Source of the DNA: Holophaga sp.
GTDB taxonomy: Bacteria > Acidobacteriota > Holophagae > Holophagales > Holophagaceae
Assembly: GCA_031292735.1 (NCBI GenBank)
Contig: JARLGP010000070.1
Location: 1-17,129 of the forward strand
Reading direction: 5' to 3'
DNA length: 17,129 nucleotides
The position numbers were made by a program, and so were the translations under genes. Positions 7,559 through 15,800 of this stretch are shown here, piece after piece; position 1 is the first letter of the stretch, and every line of letters begins with the position of its first letter. The notes under the pieces are model-generated. The model ran no database searches and was not told the origin of the DNA. It worked only from the letters and a program-made list of their open reading frames with translations.

Positions 7559-10169
7559 AGCATGCGCCCGCCTGGTCCAGGCGGTCCTGGCGTTGGGTCT
7601 GAGCCTGGCCCTGGCGGCCGGGGTCGGGGACAAGCGGGTGCTGATCCTCACCTCCTATGGCGCGGGGCGGCCTGGGGTGGAAGCCCTCCTGGGCGGGTTC
7701 CGCACCACCCTGGGCCAGGCCGGCATGAGCGTGGAGCAGGTATTCACCGAGAACCTCGACCTGGAGCGCTCCAGGGACGAGGGCTTCCGCCGGAGCCTGG
7801 CGCAGACGCTCCGGCTGAAGTACGGCCGGCGTCCCGTTGACCTGGTGTACGTGGTGGAGCAGCCTGCCCTGGATTTCACCCTCCAGCACCTGCCGGACGT
7901 GGTCCGCGGGGCGCCGATCCTGGCCGTGCGGGCGGTCCTGCCCGGATCGGCCAGGGGCCCGGGGCCCTTCGTGCGCCAGCTGATCACCTACGATCTGGAC
8001 GGCACCCTGCGGCTGGCGATGAACCTGTTCCCGCGCACCCGCCGGGTGCTGTTCGTGGCCGGCAGCGCCCCCAGCGACCGGGAACTCCTGGCCGGGGCGG
8101 CGCGCGCCATGGCGCCCTGGCCGGGGGTCGCGCGCGAGGACACCACCGGGCTCACCGTCGACCAGGTGGAGGCCTGGATCCGGAACCCCGGTCCCGGCAC
8201 GGTGATCATGGTGCTGCCCTTCAACCGGGATTCCGCGGGCCGGTCCGTGGTCCAGATGGAGATGGCCTTCCTGGTGGCGGCCAGGGCCGGAGCGCCGGTG
8301 TTCACCTTGTGGGACAACGTCATCGGCCAGGGCGCCGTGGGCGGAAGCGTCACCAATTTCGAGGATGTGGGCCGGCAGGCGGCGGAGTTCTCGCTGGGGC
8401 TGCTGGACGGGCGCACCGTCCTGGCCGGCCCGGTGACCGATCTCCCGGCCAGGTCGTTCATCCGGTTCGACTGGCGGCAGCTCCAGCGCTGGCACGGCGA
8501 CCCGGCCGGGCTTCCGGCGGCGAGCCGGTTCGTCAACCGGCCCGCCACCCTGTGGCAGCAATACCGGCGGACCGTCATCGTGACCGGGGTGTTCCTGCTG
8601 GGGCAAAGCCTCCTCATCGCCCTGCTGCTGGTGCAGCGGCGGCTCCGGGCCCTGGCCCAGCAGCGGCTCCGGCAAAGCGACGAGGCGCTGCGCCGCAGCC
8701 GGTTCATGTTGATGCGCACCGAGGCCCTTTCCCACATCGGCGGCTGGCAGTGGGAGGCGGCCACCGACACCGTGGTCTGGTCGGACGAGATGTACCGGAT
8801 CGTCCAGCGCGACCCCGCCCAGGGCGTTCCAGCCATCGCCGAACAGCGCGCCATCTACCATCCGGACGACATGGCCCGGCTGGCGCCCCTGATCGACCAG
8901 GCCATGGCCCATGGCGTCCCCTACGAGATCGAGCTGCGCGCCCTCCGGCCCGGCGGCGAAGTCCGCATCTGCCTGGCCCGGGGCTATCCGGAGCTGGGCC
9001 CCGGCGGCCAGGTGACCGGCTTGTTCGGATCGCTCCAGGACATCACCGAGCCCAAGCAGACCGGCGAGCACGAGCGCAACCTGGAAGCCCAGCTGCAGCA
9101 GGCCCAGAAGATGGAAAGCCTGGGCCTGCTGGTGGCCGGGGTGGCCCACAACCTCAACAACGTCCTGGCCATCGTCATGGGCACCGCCTCCCTGCGCGAA
9201 CAGGTTGCCACCGATCCCCAGGACCGGGAGTCCTACCGGAACATCGGCCAGGTCTGCCTGCGCGGCCGGGATGTGGTGAAGTCCCTGATCCACTTCGCCG
9301 AGCCCACCCTCGCGGTGCAGGCGCCGTTCGAGCTGCACGGGCTGATCCAGGAGGTATGCAGCCTGCTGGACAGCACCACCCGGAACAGCATCCACATTGT
9401 CACCCGGTTCGCCGAGGGGCCGCTGTGGCTGCAGGGGGATGCCGGCAGCATCAACCACGCCCTGGTGAACCTCTGCGTCAATTCCCTGGACGCCATGCCC
9501 GGCGGCGGCACCCTCACCCTGAGCACGGCAGTCCTGGGCGAGGGCCAGGTGGAGGTCTCGGTGCAGGATGACGGCGCGGGGATCCCCCCGGAGGTGCTGG
9601 ACCATGTCATGGAGCCCTTCTTCACCACCAAGCCGGTGGGCAAAGGCACCGGCCTGGGCCTGAGCATGACCTACGGTGTGGTCAAGGCCCACGGGGGCAC
9701 CATCCGCATCGGCAGCGAGCCCGGCCGGGGCACCACCGTGACCCTCCGCTTCCCCCGGATCCCCGCCCCGGCCCCCAGCGCGGACGTCCCCGCCGCCGCG
9801 CCGTCCCTGAAGGCCCTCACGGTCATCCTGGTGGACGACGACGAGGACGTGCGCTTCCTGATGACCCGGATGCTCAAGCGGGCCGGGGTGCGCCAGGTGA
9901 AGACCTTCGCCGCGGGCGATGCCGCCCTGGACTACCTGCGCACCGGCGAGCTGCCCGACCTGGTGATCCTGGACCAGAACATGCCGGGCCTGAACGGCAG
10001 CCAGACCCTGGAACGGATCCGGGCCCGGTTCCCGCACCTGCCCGTGCTGATCTCCTCGGGCCAGCCGGACATCGAAGCCTGGCCCTGCTTCCGGCTGCCC
10101 GGAGTCGGGGTGATTTCCAAGCCCTTCACCCTGGAGGAGATCCAGGCGAAGCTGGGGCAGTTTGGCTAG
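7536..10169 (+). CDS. Hybrid histidine kinase with periplasmic binding-protein-like sensor
   Basis: This 877-residue protein has an N-terminal signal or anchor helix (about 10-28). A periplasmic domain (about 33-340) begins VLILTSYGAGRPG and resembles the ABC substrate-binding-like sensors found in some kinases. A membrane helix (about 346-366) and a PAS-like domain (about 390-505) follow. The kinase core has H538 in GVAHNLNNVL, N649 in LVNLCVNSLDAMP, DDGAGIP at 678-684 and GTGLGLS at 704-710. The C-terminal receiver (about 760-877) has D767-D769, phospho-acceptor D813 in ILDQNMPG, S840 and K862. The residue after the catalytic His is Asn, where most relatives have Asp or Glu. The gene overlaps the previous one by 23 bases and is the third kinase of the cluster. 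A small molecule is the likely ligand, but it cannot be named. Confidence 0.88.
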   Translation: MRLRRSLEACARLVQAVLALGLSLALAAGVGDKRVLILTSYGAGRPGVEALLGGFRTTLGQAGMSVEQVFTENLDLERSRDEGFRRSLAQTLRLKYGRRPVDLVYVVEQPALDFTLQHLPDVVRGAPILAVRAVLPGSARGPGPFVRQLITYDLDGTLRLAMNLFPRTRRVLFVAGSAPSDRELLAGAARAMAPWPGVAREDTTGLTVDQVEAWIRNPGPGTVIMVLPFNRDSAGRSVVQMEMAFLVAARAGAPVFTLWDNVIGQGAVGGSVTNFEDVGRQAAEFSLGLLDGRTVLAGPVTDLPARSFIRFDWRQLQRWHGDPAGLPAASRFVNRPATLWQQYRRTVIVTGVFLLGQSLLIALLLVQRRLRALAQQRLRQSDEALRRSRFMLMRTEALSHIGGWQWEAATDTVVWSDEMYRIVQRDPAQGVPAIAEQRAIYHPDDMARLAPLIDQAMAHGVPYEIELRALRPGGEVRICLARGYPELGPGGQVTGLFGSLQDITEPKQTGEHERNLEAQLQQAQKMESLGLLVAGVAHNLNNVLAIVMGTASLREQVATDPQDRESYRNIGQVCLRGRDVVKSLIHFAEPTLAVQAPFELHGLIQEVCSLLDSTTRNSIHIVTRFAEGPLWLQGDAGSINHALVNLCVNSLDAMPGGGTLTLSTAVLGEGQVEVSVQDDGAGIPPEVLDHVMEPFFTTKPVGKGTGLGLSMTYGVVKAHGGTIRIGSEPGRGTTVTLRFPRIPAPAPSADVPAAAPSLKALTVILVDDDEDVRFLMTRMLKRAGVRQVKTFAAGDAALDYLRTGELPDLVILDQNMPGLNGSQTLERIRARFPHLPVLISSGQPDIEAWPCFRLPGVGVISKPFTLEEIQAKLGQFG

Positions 10170-12628
10170 GCCACCGGCGGCACCGGCGCCGCCTGGGCGT
10201 TCCAGATCTCCGCGGCATAGTCCCGCACGGTGCGGTCGATGGAGAAGCGGCCCATGCCGGCCACGTTGAGGATGGACATGCGGGCCCAGTCCCGGGGCCT
10301 GGCGTAGGTCTGGGCGGCGCGGGCCTGGGTGGCCAGGTAGGAACCGAAATCGGCGCAGTGGCAGTAGTAGTCCGAGTCCAGCAGGATGCGGGCGATGCCG
10401 TCGAAGCGGCCGCCTTCCAGCCGGGCGATGGTGTCGATGGCGCGCATGAGTTCCGGTTCGGCCCCGGCCCAGGTCCGGGGCTGGTAGCCCTGGCCGCGCA
10501 GCCTGGCGATCTCCTCGGCGGTGTGGCCGAAGATGAAGATGTTGGCCTCGCCCACCTGGTCCTTGATCTCCACGTTGGCGCCGTCCAGGGTGCCGATGGT
10601 GAGCGCGCCGTTGAGGGCCGCCTTCATGTTGCCGGTGCCGGAGGCCTCGGTGCCGGCGGTGGAGATCTGCTCGGACAGCTCGCAGGCGGGGAACACCTGC
10701 TCGGCCAGGGTGACCCGGTAGTTCTCCAGGTAGGTCACGCTGAGCCGGTCCCGGCACACGGGATCGGCGTTGATGGCGGCGCCCATGGCCACGGCCAGCT
10801 GGATGATGTTCTTGGCCACCCAGTAGGCCGGCGCCGCCTTGCCGCCGAGCATGACCGCGCGCGGAACCCCGGCTTCCAGGCCGTCCCGCAGCCGGTTCCA
10901 GAGCACCGCCACGTGCACCAGGTTCAACAACTGCCGCTTGTACTCGTGGATCCGCTTCACCTGCACGTCGAACAGGAAGGACGGATCGAGCGCCGTGCCC
11001 TGGGCGTCGCGCAGGGCGGCGGCGAAGGCGTCCTTGTTGGCCCGCTTCACCTGGGTCCAGCGCTCCTGGAACGCGGCGTCCCCGGCCACGGCGGCGAGGC
11101 CGCGCAGCTGGTCCAGGTCCTTCATCCAGCCGGTGCCGATGGCCTCGCTGACCAGCCGGGACAGGCCCGGATTGCAGCGCAGCAGCCAGCGCCGGGGGGT
11201 GATGCCGTTGGTCTTGTTGTTGATCCGGCCCGGGAACAGTTCGTTCAGGTCGGCGAAGGTGGAGGCTTTCAGGATGTCCGTGTGCAGCTGGGCCACGCCG
11301 TTCACCGAATGGCTGCCGACGAAGGCCAGGTGGGCCATGCGCACGCTGTGCCCGTGGTCGACGATGGCCAGGCGGTCCAGCTTGGGCTCGTTGAACGGGA
11401 AGCGCTCGCGCACCGCAACCCGGAACCGGCGGTCGATCTCCTGGATGAGCTCCAGGTGGCGCGGCAGGATCCGGCCCAGGAGCTCCGTGGACCAGACTTC
11501 CAGGGCCTCGGGGAGGATGGTGTGGTTGGTGTAGGCGCACACCTTCTGGGTGAGCTCCCAGGCCAGGTCCCAGCCCAGGCCCTCCTGGTCGATGAGCACC
11601 CGGAGCAGCTCCGGGATGGCCAGGGACGGGTGGGTGTCGTTGAGCTGCACCGCCACCTTGTCCGGGAACTCCTCCCAGGTCCAGCTGGGCCGCTTCTTGA
11701 AACGGCGCACCACGTCCTGCAGGGTGGCCGAAACGAAGAAGAACTGCTGCTTCAGCCGCAGCTCCTTGCCGGCGCTCTGGTCGTCGGCCGGATAGAGCAC
11801 CTTGGAGATGTTCTCGGACAGGGTCTTGTCCTGGACCGCCTGCACGTACTCGCCGGCGTTGAACCGGCCCAGGTCGAACTCGCGGCTGGAGCGGCCGGAC
11901 CACAGCCGCAGGGTGTTGACGGTGCCGTTGCGGAACCCGGAGATGGGCGTGTCGAAGGCCATGGCCCAGACGTCCTGGGTGTCCACCCAGTCCACGTGGA
12001 AGTTGCCGAAGGCGTCGGTCCCGGGCTGGGTGCGGCCGTGGAAGCGCACCGGGAAGATCACGTCCGAGCGCCGGATCTCCCAGGGATTGCCGTAGCGCAG
12101 CCAGTTGTCGGGAAACTCCACCTGGGCGCCGTCGATGATCTTCTGCTGGAAGATCCCGTACTCGTAGCGGATGCCGTAGCCGTAGAAGGGCAGTTCCAGG
12201 GTGGCCGCGGCGTCCAGGATGCAGGCCGCCAGCCGCCCCAGGCCGCCGTTGCCCAGCCCGGCGTCCCACTCCTGCCCCTCGATGTCCTCCATGCGGAAGC
12301 CGATCTCGGCCATGGCCCGGGTGTAGGCGTCCTCCGCGTCCAGGTTGAGGATGTTGTTGCCCAGGGAACGCCCCATCAGGAATTCCAGGGACAGGTAGTA
12401 GACCCGCTTCACGTCGTTCCGGTAGTACGTGTTCTGGGTCTTGAACCAGCGCTCCATCAGCCGGTCGCGCACCGTGCGGGCCAGGGCCTGGTAGACGTCG
12501 AACTCCCGGGCGGTGAACTGGTCCTGGGCCACCGAATACATCATCCGGTGGGCGAAGGCGTCGATGATCCCCGGCACATCGAGCCGGCCGGGAGCGGGTT
12601 GCGGGATGTTGCGGATGCCGATGGCCAT
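10166..12628 (-). CDS. glgP: Glycogen phosphorylase
   Basis: This 820-residue cytosolic enzyme releases glucose-1-phosphate from glycogen or maltodextrin by phosphorolysis. The pyridoxal-phosphate lysine is K669 in EASGTGNMKAALNGAL, followed by TIGTLDGANVEI. Other family landmarks are GLGNGGLGRLAA (124-135), YEYGIFQQ (155-162), QLNDTHPSLAIPELLR (328-343) and KRIHEYKRQLLN (558-569). The length is standard for bacterial GlgP. The ATG at 12628 is preferred over an upstream one at 12784: the family N-terminus begins near here, the extra 52 residues look like translated promoter DNA, and AGGAAG lies about ten bases upstream. It is transcribed away from the Cu-ATPase fusion and converges on the hybrid kinase, with which it shares its stop region. 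No other glycogen genes are in view. Confidence 0.95.
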   Translation of the reverse strand: MAIGIRNIPQPAPGRLDVPGIIDAFAHRMMYSVAQDQFTAREFDVYQALARTVRDRLMERWFKTQNTYYRNDVKRVYYLSLEFLMGRSLGNNILNLDAEDAYTRAMAEIGFRMEDIEGQEWDAGLGNGGLGRLAACILDAAATLELPFYGYGIRYEYGIFQQKIIDGAQVEFPDNWLRYGNPWEIRRSDVIFPVRFHGRTQPGTDAFGNFHVDWVDTQDVWAMAFDTPISGFRNGTVNTLRLWSGRSSREFDLGRFNAGEYVQAVQDKTLSENISKVLYPADDQSAGKELRLKQQFFFVSATLQDVVRRFKKRPSWTWEEFPDKVAVQLNDTHPSLAIPELLRVLIDQEGLGWDLAWELTQKVCAYTNHTILPEALEVWSTELLGRILPRHLELIQEIDRRFRVAVRERFPFNEPKLDRLAIVDHGHSVRMAHLAFVGSHSVNGVAQLHTDILKASTFADLNELFPGRINNKTNGITPRRWLLRCNPGLSRLVSEAIGTGWMKDLDQLRGLAAVAGDAAFQERWTQVKRANKDAFAAALRDAQGTALDPSFLFDVQVKRIHEYKRQLLNLVHVAVLWNRLRDGLEAGVPRAVMLGGKAAPAYWVAKNIIQLAVAMGAAINADPVCRDRLSVTYLENYRVTLAEQVFPACELSEQISTAGTEASGTGNMKAALNGALTIGTLDGANVEIKDQVGEANIFIFGHTAEEIARLRGQGYQPRTWAGAEPELMRAIDTIARLEGGRFDGIARILLDSDYYCHCADFGSYLATQARAAQTYARPRDWARMSILNVAGMGRFSIDRTVRDYAAEIWNAQAAPVPPVA

Positions 12629-12667
12629 GGCGGGGGCTTCCTGGGTTGGGGGTTCCCGCAAGCATAG

Positions 12668-12679
12668 CCGCCCGGGCGG
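12668..12679. repeat. 12-base perfect palindrome in the divergent promoter region
   Basis: CCGCCCGGGCGG is fully self-complementary and lies 40-51 bases upstream of the glgP start. In DNA this GC-rich, a 12-base palindrome is not strongly unexpected, so function is uncertain. Part of it (CGCCCGG) recurs at 12684-12690, next to the second inverted repeat. Confidence 0.4.
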
Positions 12680-12687
12680 ATCCCGCC

Positions 12688-12707
12688 CGGAACAGAATTG
12701 TGTTCCG
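12688..12707. promoter_or_regulatory. Inverted repeat, candidate operator
   Basis: CGGAACA (12688-12694) and TGTTCCG (12701-12707) are perfect 7-base reverse complements around a 6-base AT-richer centre (GAATTG). The 20-base span and two-fold symmetry fit a dimeric repressor or activator site. It lies 60 bases from the glgP start and 101 from the ATPase start, so it could control either or both. I cannot name the regulator. It is not the CueR-type site expected for copA genes. Confidence 0.5.
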
Positions 12708-12807
12708 CACCCGGAAAACTTGAGATCAACAAATGAACCCCCCGGTGGTAATCTCCATGCACCGAAAACGGATCCAGGGCCCAACCGCGATTCTGCAAAG
12801 TGACGTT

Positions 12808-15800
12808 ATGAAACGTTCCCGAATACCGGTCACGGGCATCTCCTGCGCCAATTGCTGCCGGTTCATAGAGCGCAAGGTGGCCGCCCTGGCCGGGGTGAGC
12901 GAGGCCCGCGTGGATTTCGCCAGCGAGCAGCTCACCGTCCAGTTCGACCCGGACCAGACCGGGGAACCCGCCATCGTCGCCCAGATCCGGCTGGCGGGCT
13001 ACGGGGTGGCCGCGGGCAAGCTGGAACTGGCGGTCCTGGGGGTGCGCGGCCAGGCCGACGCGGACCGGCTGGGCCAGGCGCTGCGGGCCCAGGACGGCGT
13101 GCTGGGCGCCGGCGTGGACCCCGGCAGCGGCTGCGCCGGCATCGAGTTCCTGTCCGGCCGCACCGGGGTGGCCCGGCTGGCCGAGGTGATCCGCCAGGCG
13201 GGCTTCCGGCTGGCCCAGCCCCCCGAGTCCGGCGGCTTCGAGGACGGCGAGGCCCTGTCCAGGGAGGCCGGGCTGCGCGGCCAGAAGCGCCTCCTGGTGC
13301 TGGGCGCCGTCCTCACCGTGCCGCTGGTGGTGTTCAGCATGGCCCGGGATTTCGGCCTGGCCGGCCTGGGCAGCGCCGCCCGCGACCGGTGGGCCATGCT
13401 GGTGCCGGCCACCATCGTCCAGATCGCCCTGGGCTGGCGCTACTACGTGCGGGCCTGGAACAGCCTGCGCGCCGGCGCCGCCAACATGGACGTGCTGATC
13501 GTGCTGGGCGCCTCCGCCGCCTACGGTTCCAGCCTGGCGGTGACCCTGGGCCTGGCGGCCGGACCCAACGTCTACTTCGAAAGCGCGGCCGGGATCCTCA
13601 CCCTCATCAGCCTGGGCAAGTACCTGGAAGCCCGGGCCAAGGGCCGGGCCTCGGCCGCCCTGAAGGCCCTCATGGGGCTGGGCGCCCGCACCGCCTGCGT
13701 GGTGCGGGACGGCGCGGAGCAGCAGATCGACATCGGCCGGGTCGGGGTGGGCGACCTGGTGGTGGTGCGCCCCGGCGAGAAGGTGCCGGTGGACGGCATC
13801 ATCGCCTCCGGACGCTCGACGTTCGACGAGTCGATGCTCACCGGGGAGTCCATGCCGGTGGGCAAGGGCCCCGGCGACGAGGTGACCGGCGCCACCCTCA
13901 ACCAGGAGGGGCTGGTGCGGTTCGAGGCCACCCGGGTGGGCGCCGACACCACCCTGGCCCGGATCGTCCAGCTGGTGCGGGAGGCCCAGGGCAGCAAGGC
14001 CCCCATCGAGAAGCTCACCGACCAGATCGGCCGCTATTTCGTGCCGGCCATCCTGGTGATCGCCCTGGCCACCTTCTGCGTCTGGTTCGGGGTGGCCCAC
14101 GCGCCCTGGTCCAGGGCCATGATCAACGCCGTGGCGGTGCTGGTCATCGCCTGCCCCTGCGCCATCGGGCTGGCCACTCCCACCGCCATCCTGGTGGGCA
14201 GCGCCAAGGGGGCCGGGCACGGCATCCTGTTCCGGCACAGCGAGGCCCTGCAGCGGGCCGGCCGGGTGAACGTGGTGGTGCTGGACAAGACCGGCACCCT
14301 CACCCGCGGCCAGCCCCAGGTGACCGACCTCCTGCCGGCCCCCGGCCTGGACCCGGACGCCCTGCTCAGCCTGGCGGCCGGCGCCGAGCGCGGCTCCGAG
14401 CACCCCCTGGGCCGCGCCATCGTCCTGGCGGCCCGGGACCGGGGTCTCGCCCTGGCCGAGCCCGAACAGTTCACCGCGGTGAGCGGCTTCGGGGTCCGGG
14501 CCCTGGTGGCAGGCCGGCGGGTGCTGGTGGGCAACCCCCGGATGCTGCGCAACGACGGCATCGCCCTGGACGGCTGGGAGGACCAGCTGGGGCCGCTGTA
14601 CGGCGCCGGCAAGACCGCCATGCTGGTGGCGGTGGCCGACGGCGGGGAGCCGGCCCGGGTGGCCGGGATCATCGCGGTGGCCGACACCCTCAAGCCCGGC
14701 TCCGCCGAGGCGGTGGCCGAGCTGCGCCGGCTGGGCCTGGAGGTGGTGATGATCACCGGCGACAACCGGCGCGCCGCCGAGTGGATCGCCGCCCAGGCCG
14801 GCATCGACCGGGTGCTGGCCGAACTGCTGCCCGGGGAGAAGGCCGAGGCGGTGCGCCAGCTGCAGGCGGCCAACCACGGCTCCGGCGTGCCGGCGCCCGT
14901 CGTGGCCATGGTGGGCGACGGCATCAACGACGCCCCGGCCCTGGCCCAGGCCGACGTGGGCATCGCCATCGGCACCGGCACCGACGTGGCCATGGCCGCC
15001 GCCGGCATCACCCTGGTGGGCGGCGATCTGCGCGCGGTGGGCCGGGCCGTCGCGCTGTCCCGCGGGATCATGCAGACCATCACCGAGAACCTGGTGTGGG
15101 CCCTGTTCTACAACCTCGCCCTGGTGCCGGTGGCGGCCTACGGGCTGCTCAACCCGATGTTCGCCGCCGGCGCCATGGGCTTCAGCTCCCTGTTCGTGGT
15201 GAGCAACAGCCTTCGCCTGCGCGGCTACCGGTTCCGCGGCCTGGAGCCGCCCCGCTCCCGGCGCCGCCAGGTGGGCGGCATGGCCCTGCTCATCCTGGTC
15301 CCGGCCTGCTGCCTGGGCGTGCTGCTGGTGGTGCCGTTCCTGCTCATGTCCGGCGGGATGGAGATCCAGGGGGCCCGGGACACCGGCATGAGCCCCCTGC
15401 TGATGATGGTGATGGCCCTGGCCAACGGCTCCATCGCCGTGTCGTACTTCTCCATCCCGGTGTTCCTGGTGGCCTTCACCAGCAAGCGCAAGGACCTGCC
15501 GTTCTCCTGGGTGATCGTCCTGTTCGGCGGCTTCATCATGGCCTGCGGCAGCACCCACCTGATGCACATCATCGGCCTGTGGTGGCGGGTGGACTGGTGG
15601 CAGGCCGGGTTCGACAGCCTGTGCGGCCTCATTTCCGCCGCCACCGCCGTGGTGCTCTGGCCGACCCTGCCCAAACTCCTGGCCATCCCCACCCCCACCG
15701 CGCTCAGCCGGGTGAACCGGCAGCTTGAAGGGGAGAAGCAGCGCCTGGAACGCACCCAGGAAGAGCTGCGGATGGCCTACGCCGGGGTGGAACTCCGGGT

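Larger units (their letters stand above)
12629..12807. promoter_or_regulatory. Divergent promoter region between glgP and the Cu-ATPase fusion
   Basis: This 179-base intergenic stretch must hold promoters in both directions. The right half is locally AT-rich. Toward the ATPase, TTGAGA (12720-12725) resembles a -35 box. GGTAAT (12747-12752) resembles a -10 but is 21 bases away, so the pair is poor unless an activator bends the spacer. Toward glgP, AGCATA on the + strand (12661-12666) reads TATGCT on the - strand, a weak -10. I see no CueR-type copper box. Two palindromes in it are listed separately. Confidence 0.5.

Noticed and set aside
7509..12710. Minus-strand open frame of about 1733 codons
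   Set aside because: It spans the out-of-frame shadow of glgP and the antisense of the hybrid kinase, with composition unlike a real protein.
12720..12752. MerR/CueR-type copper promoter for the ATPase fusion
   Set aside because: The -35 and -10 candidates are 21 bases apart, not the usual 19-20, and there is no dyad between them. I did not call it a copper-responsive site.
12629..12784. N-terminal extension of GlgP to an ATG at 12784
   Set aside because: The 52 extra residues cover the promoter palindromes and do not resemble the family. The ATG at 12628 has a ribosome site and gives the standard length.
12852..15728. Plus-strand open frame of 958 codons inside the ATPase
   Set aside because: Its translation is Arg/Gly/Pro-rich without motifs, while the frame starting at 12808 gives a complete P-type ATPase.
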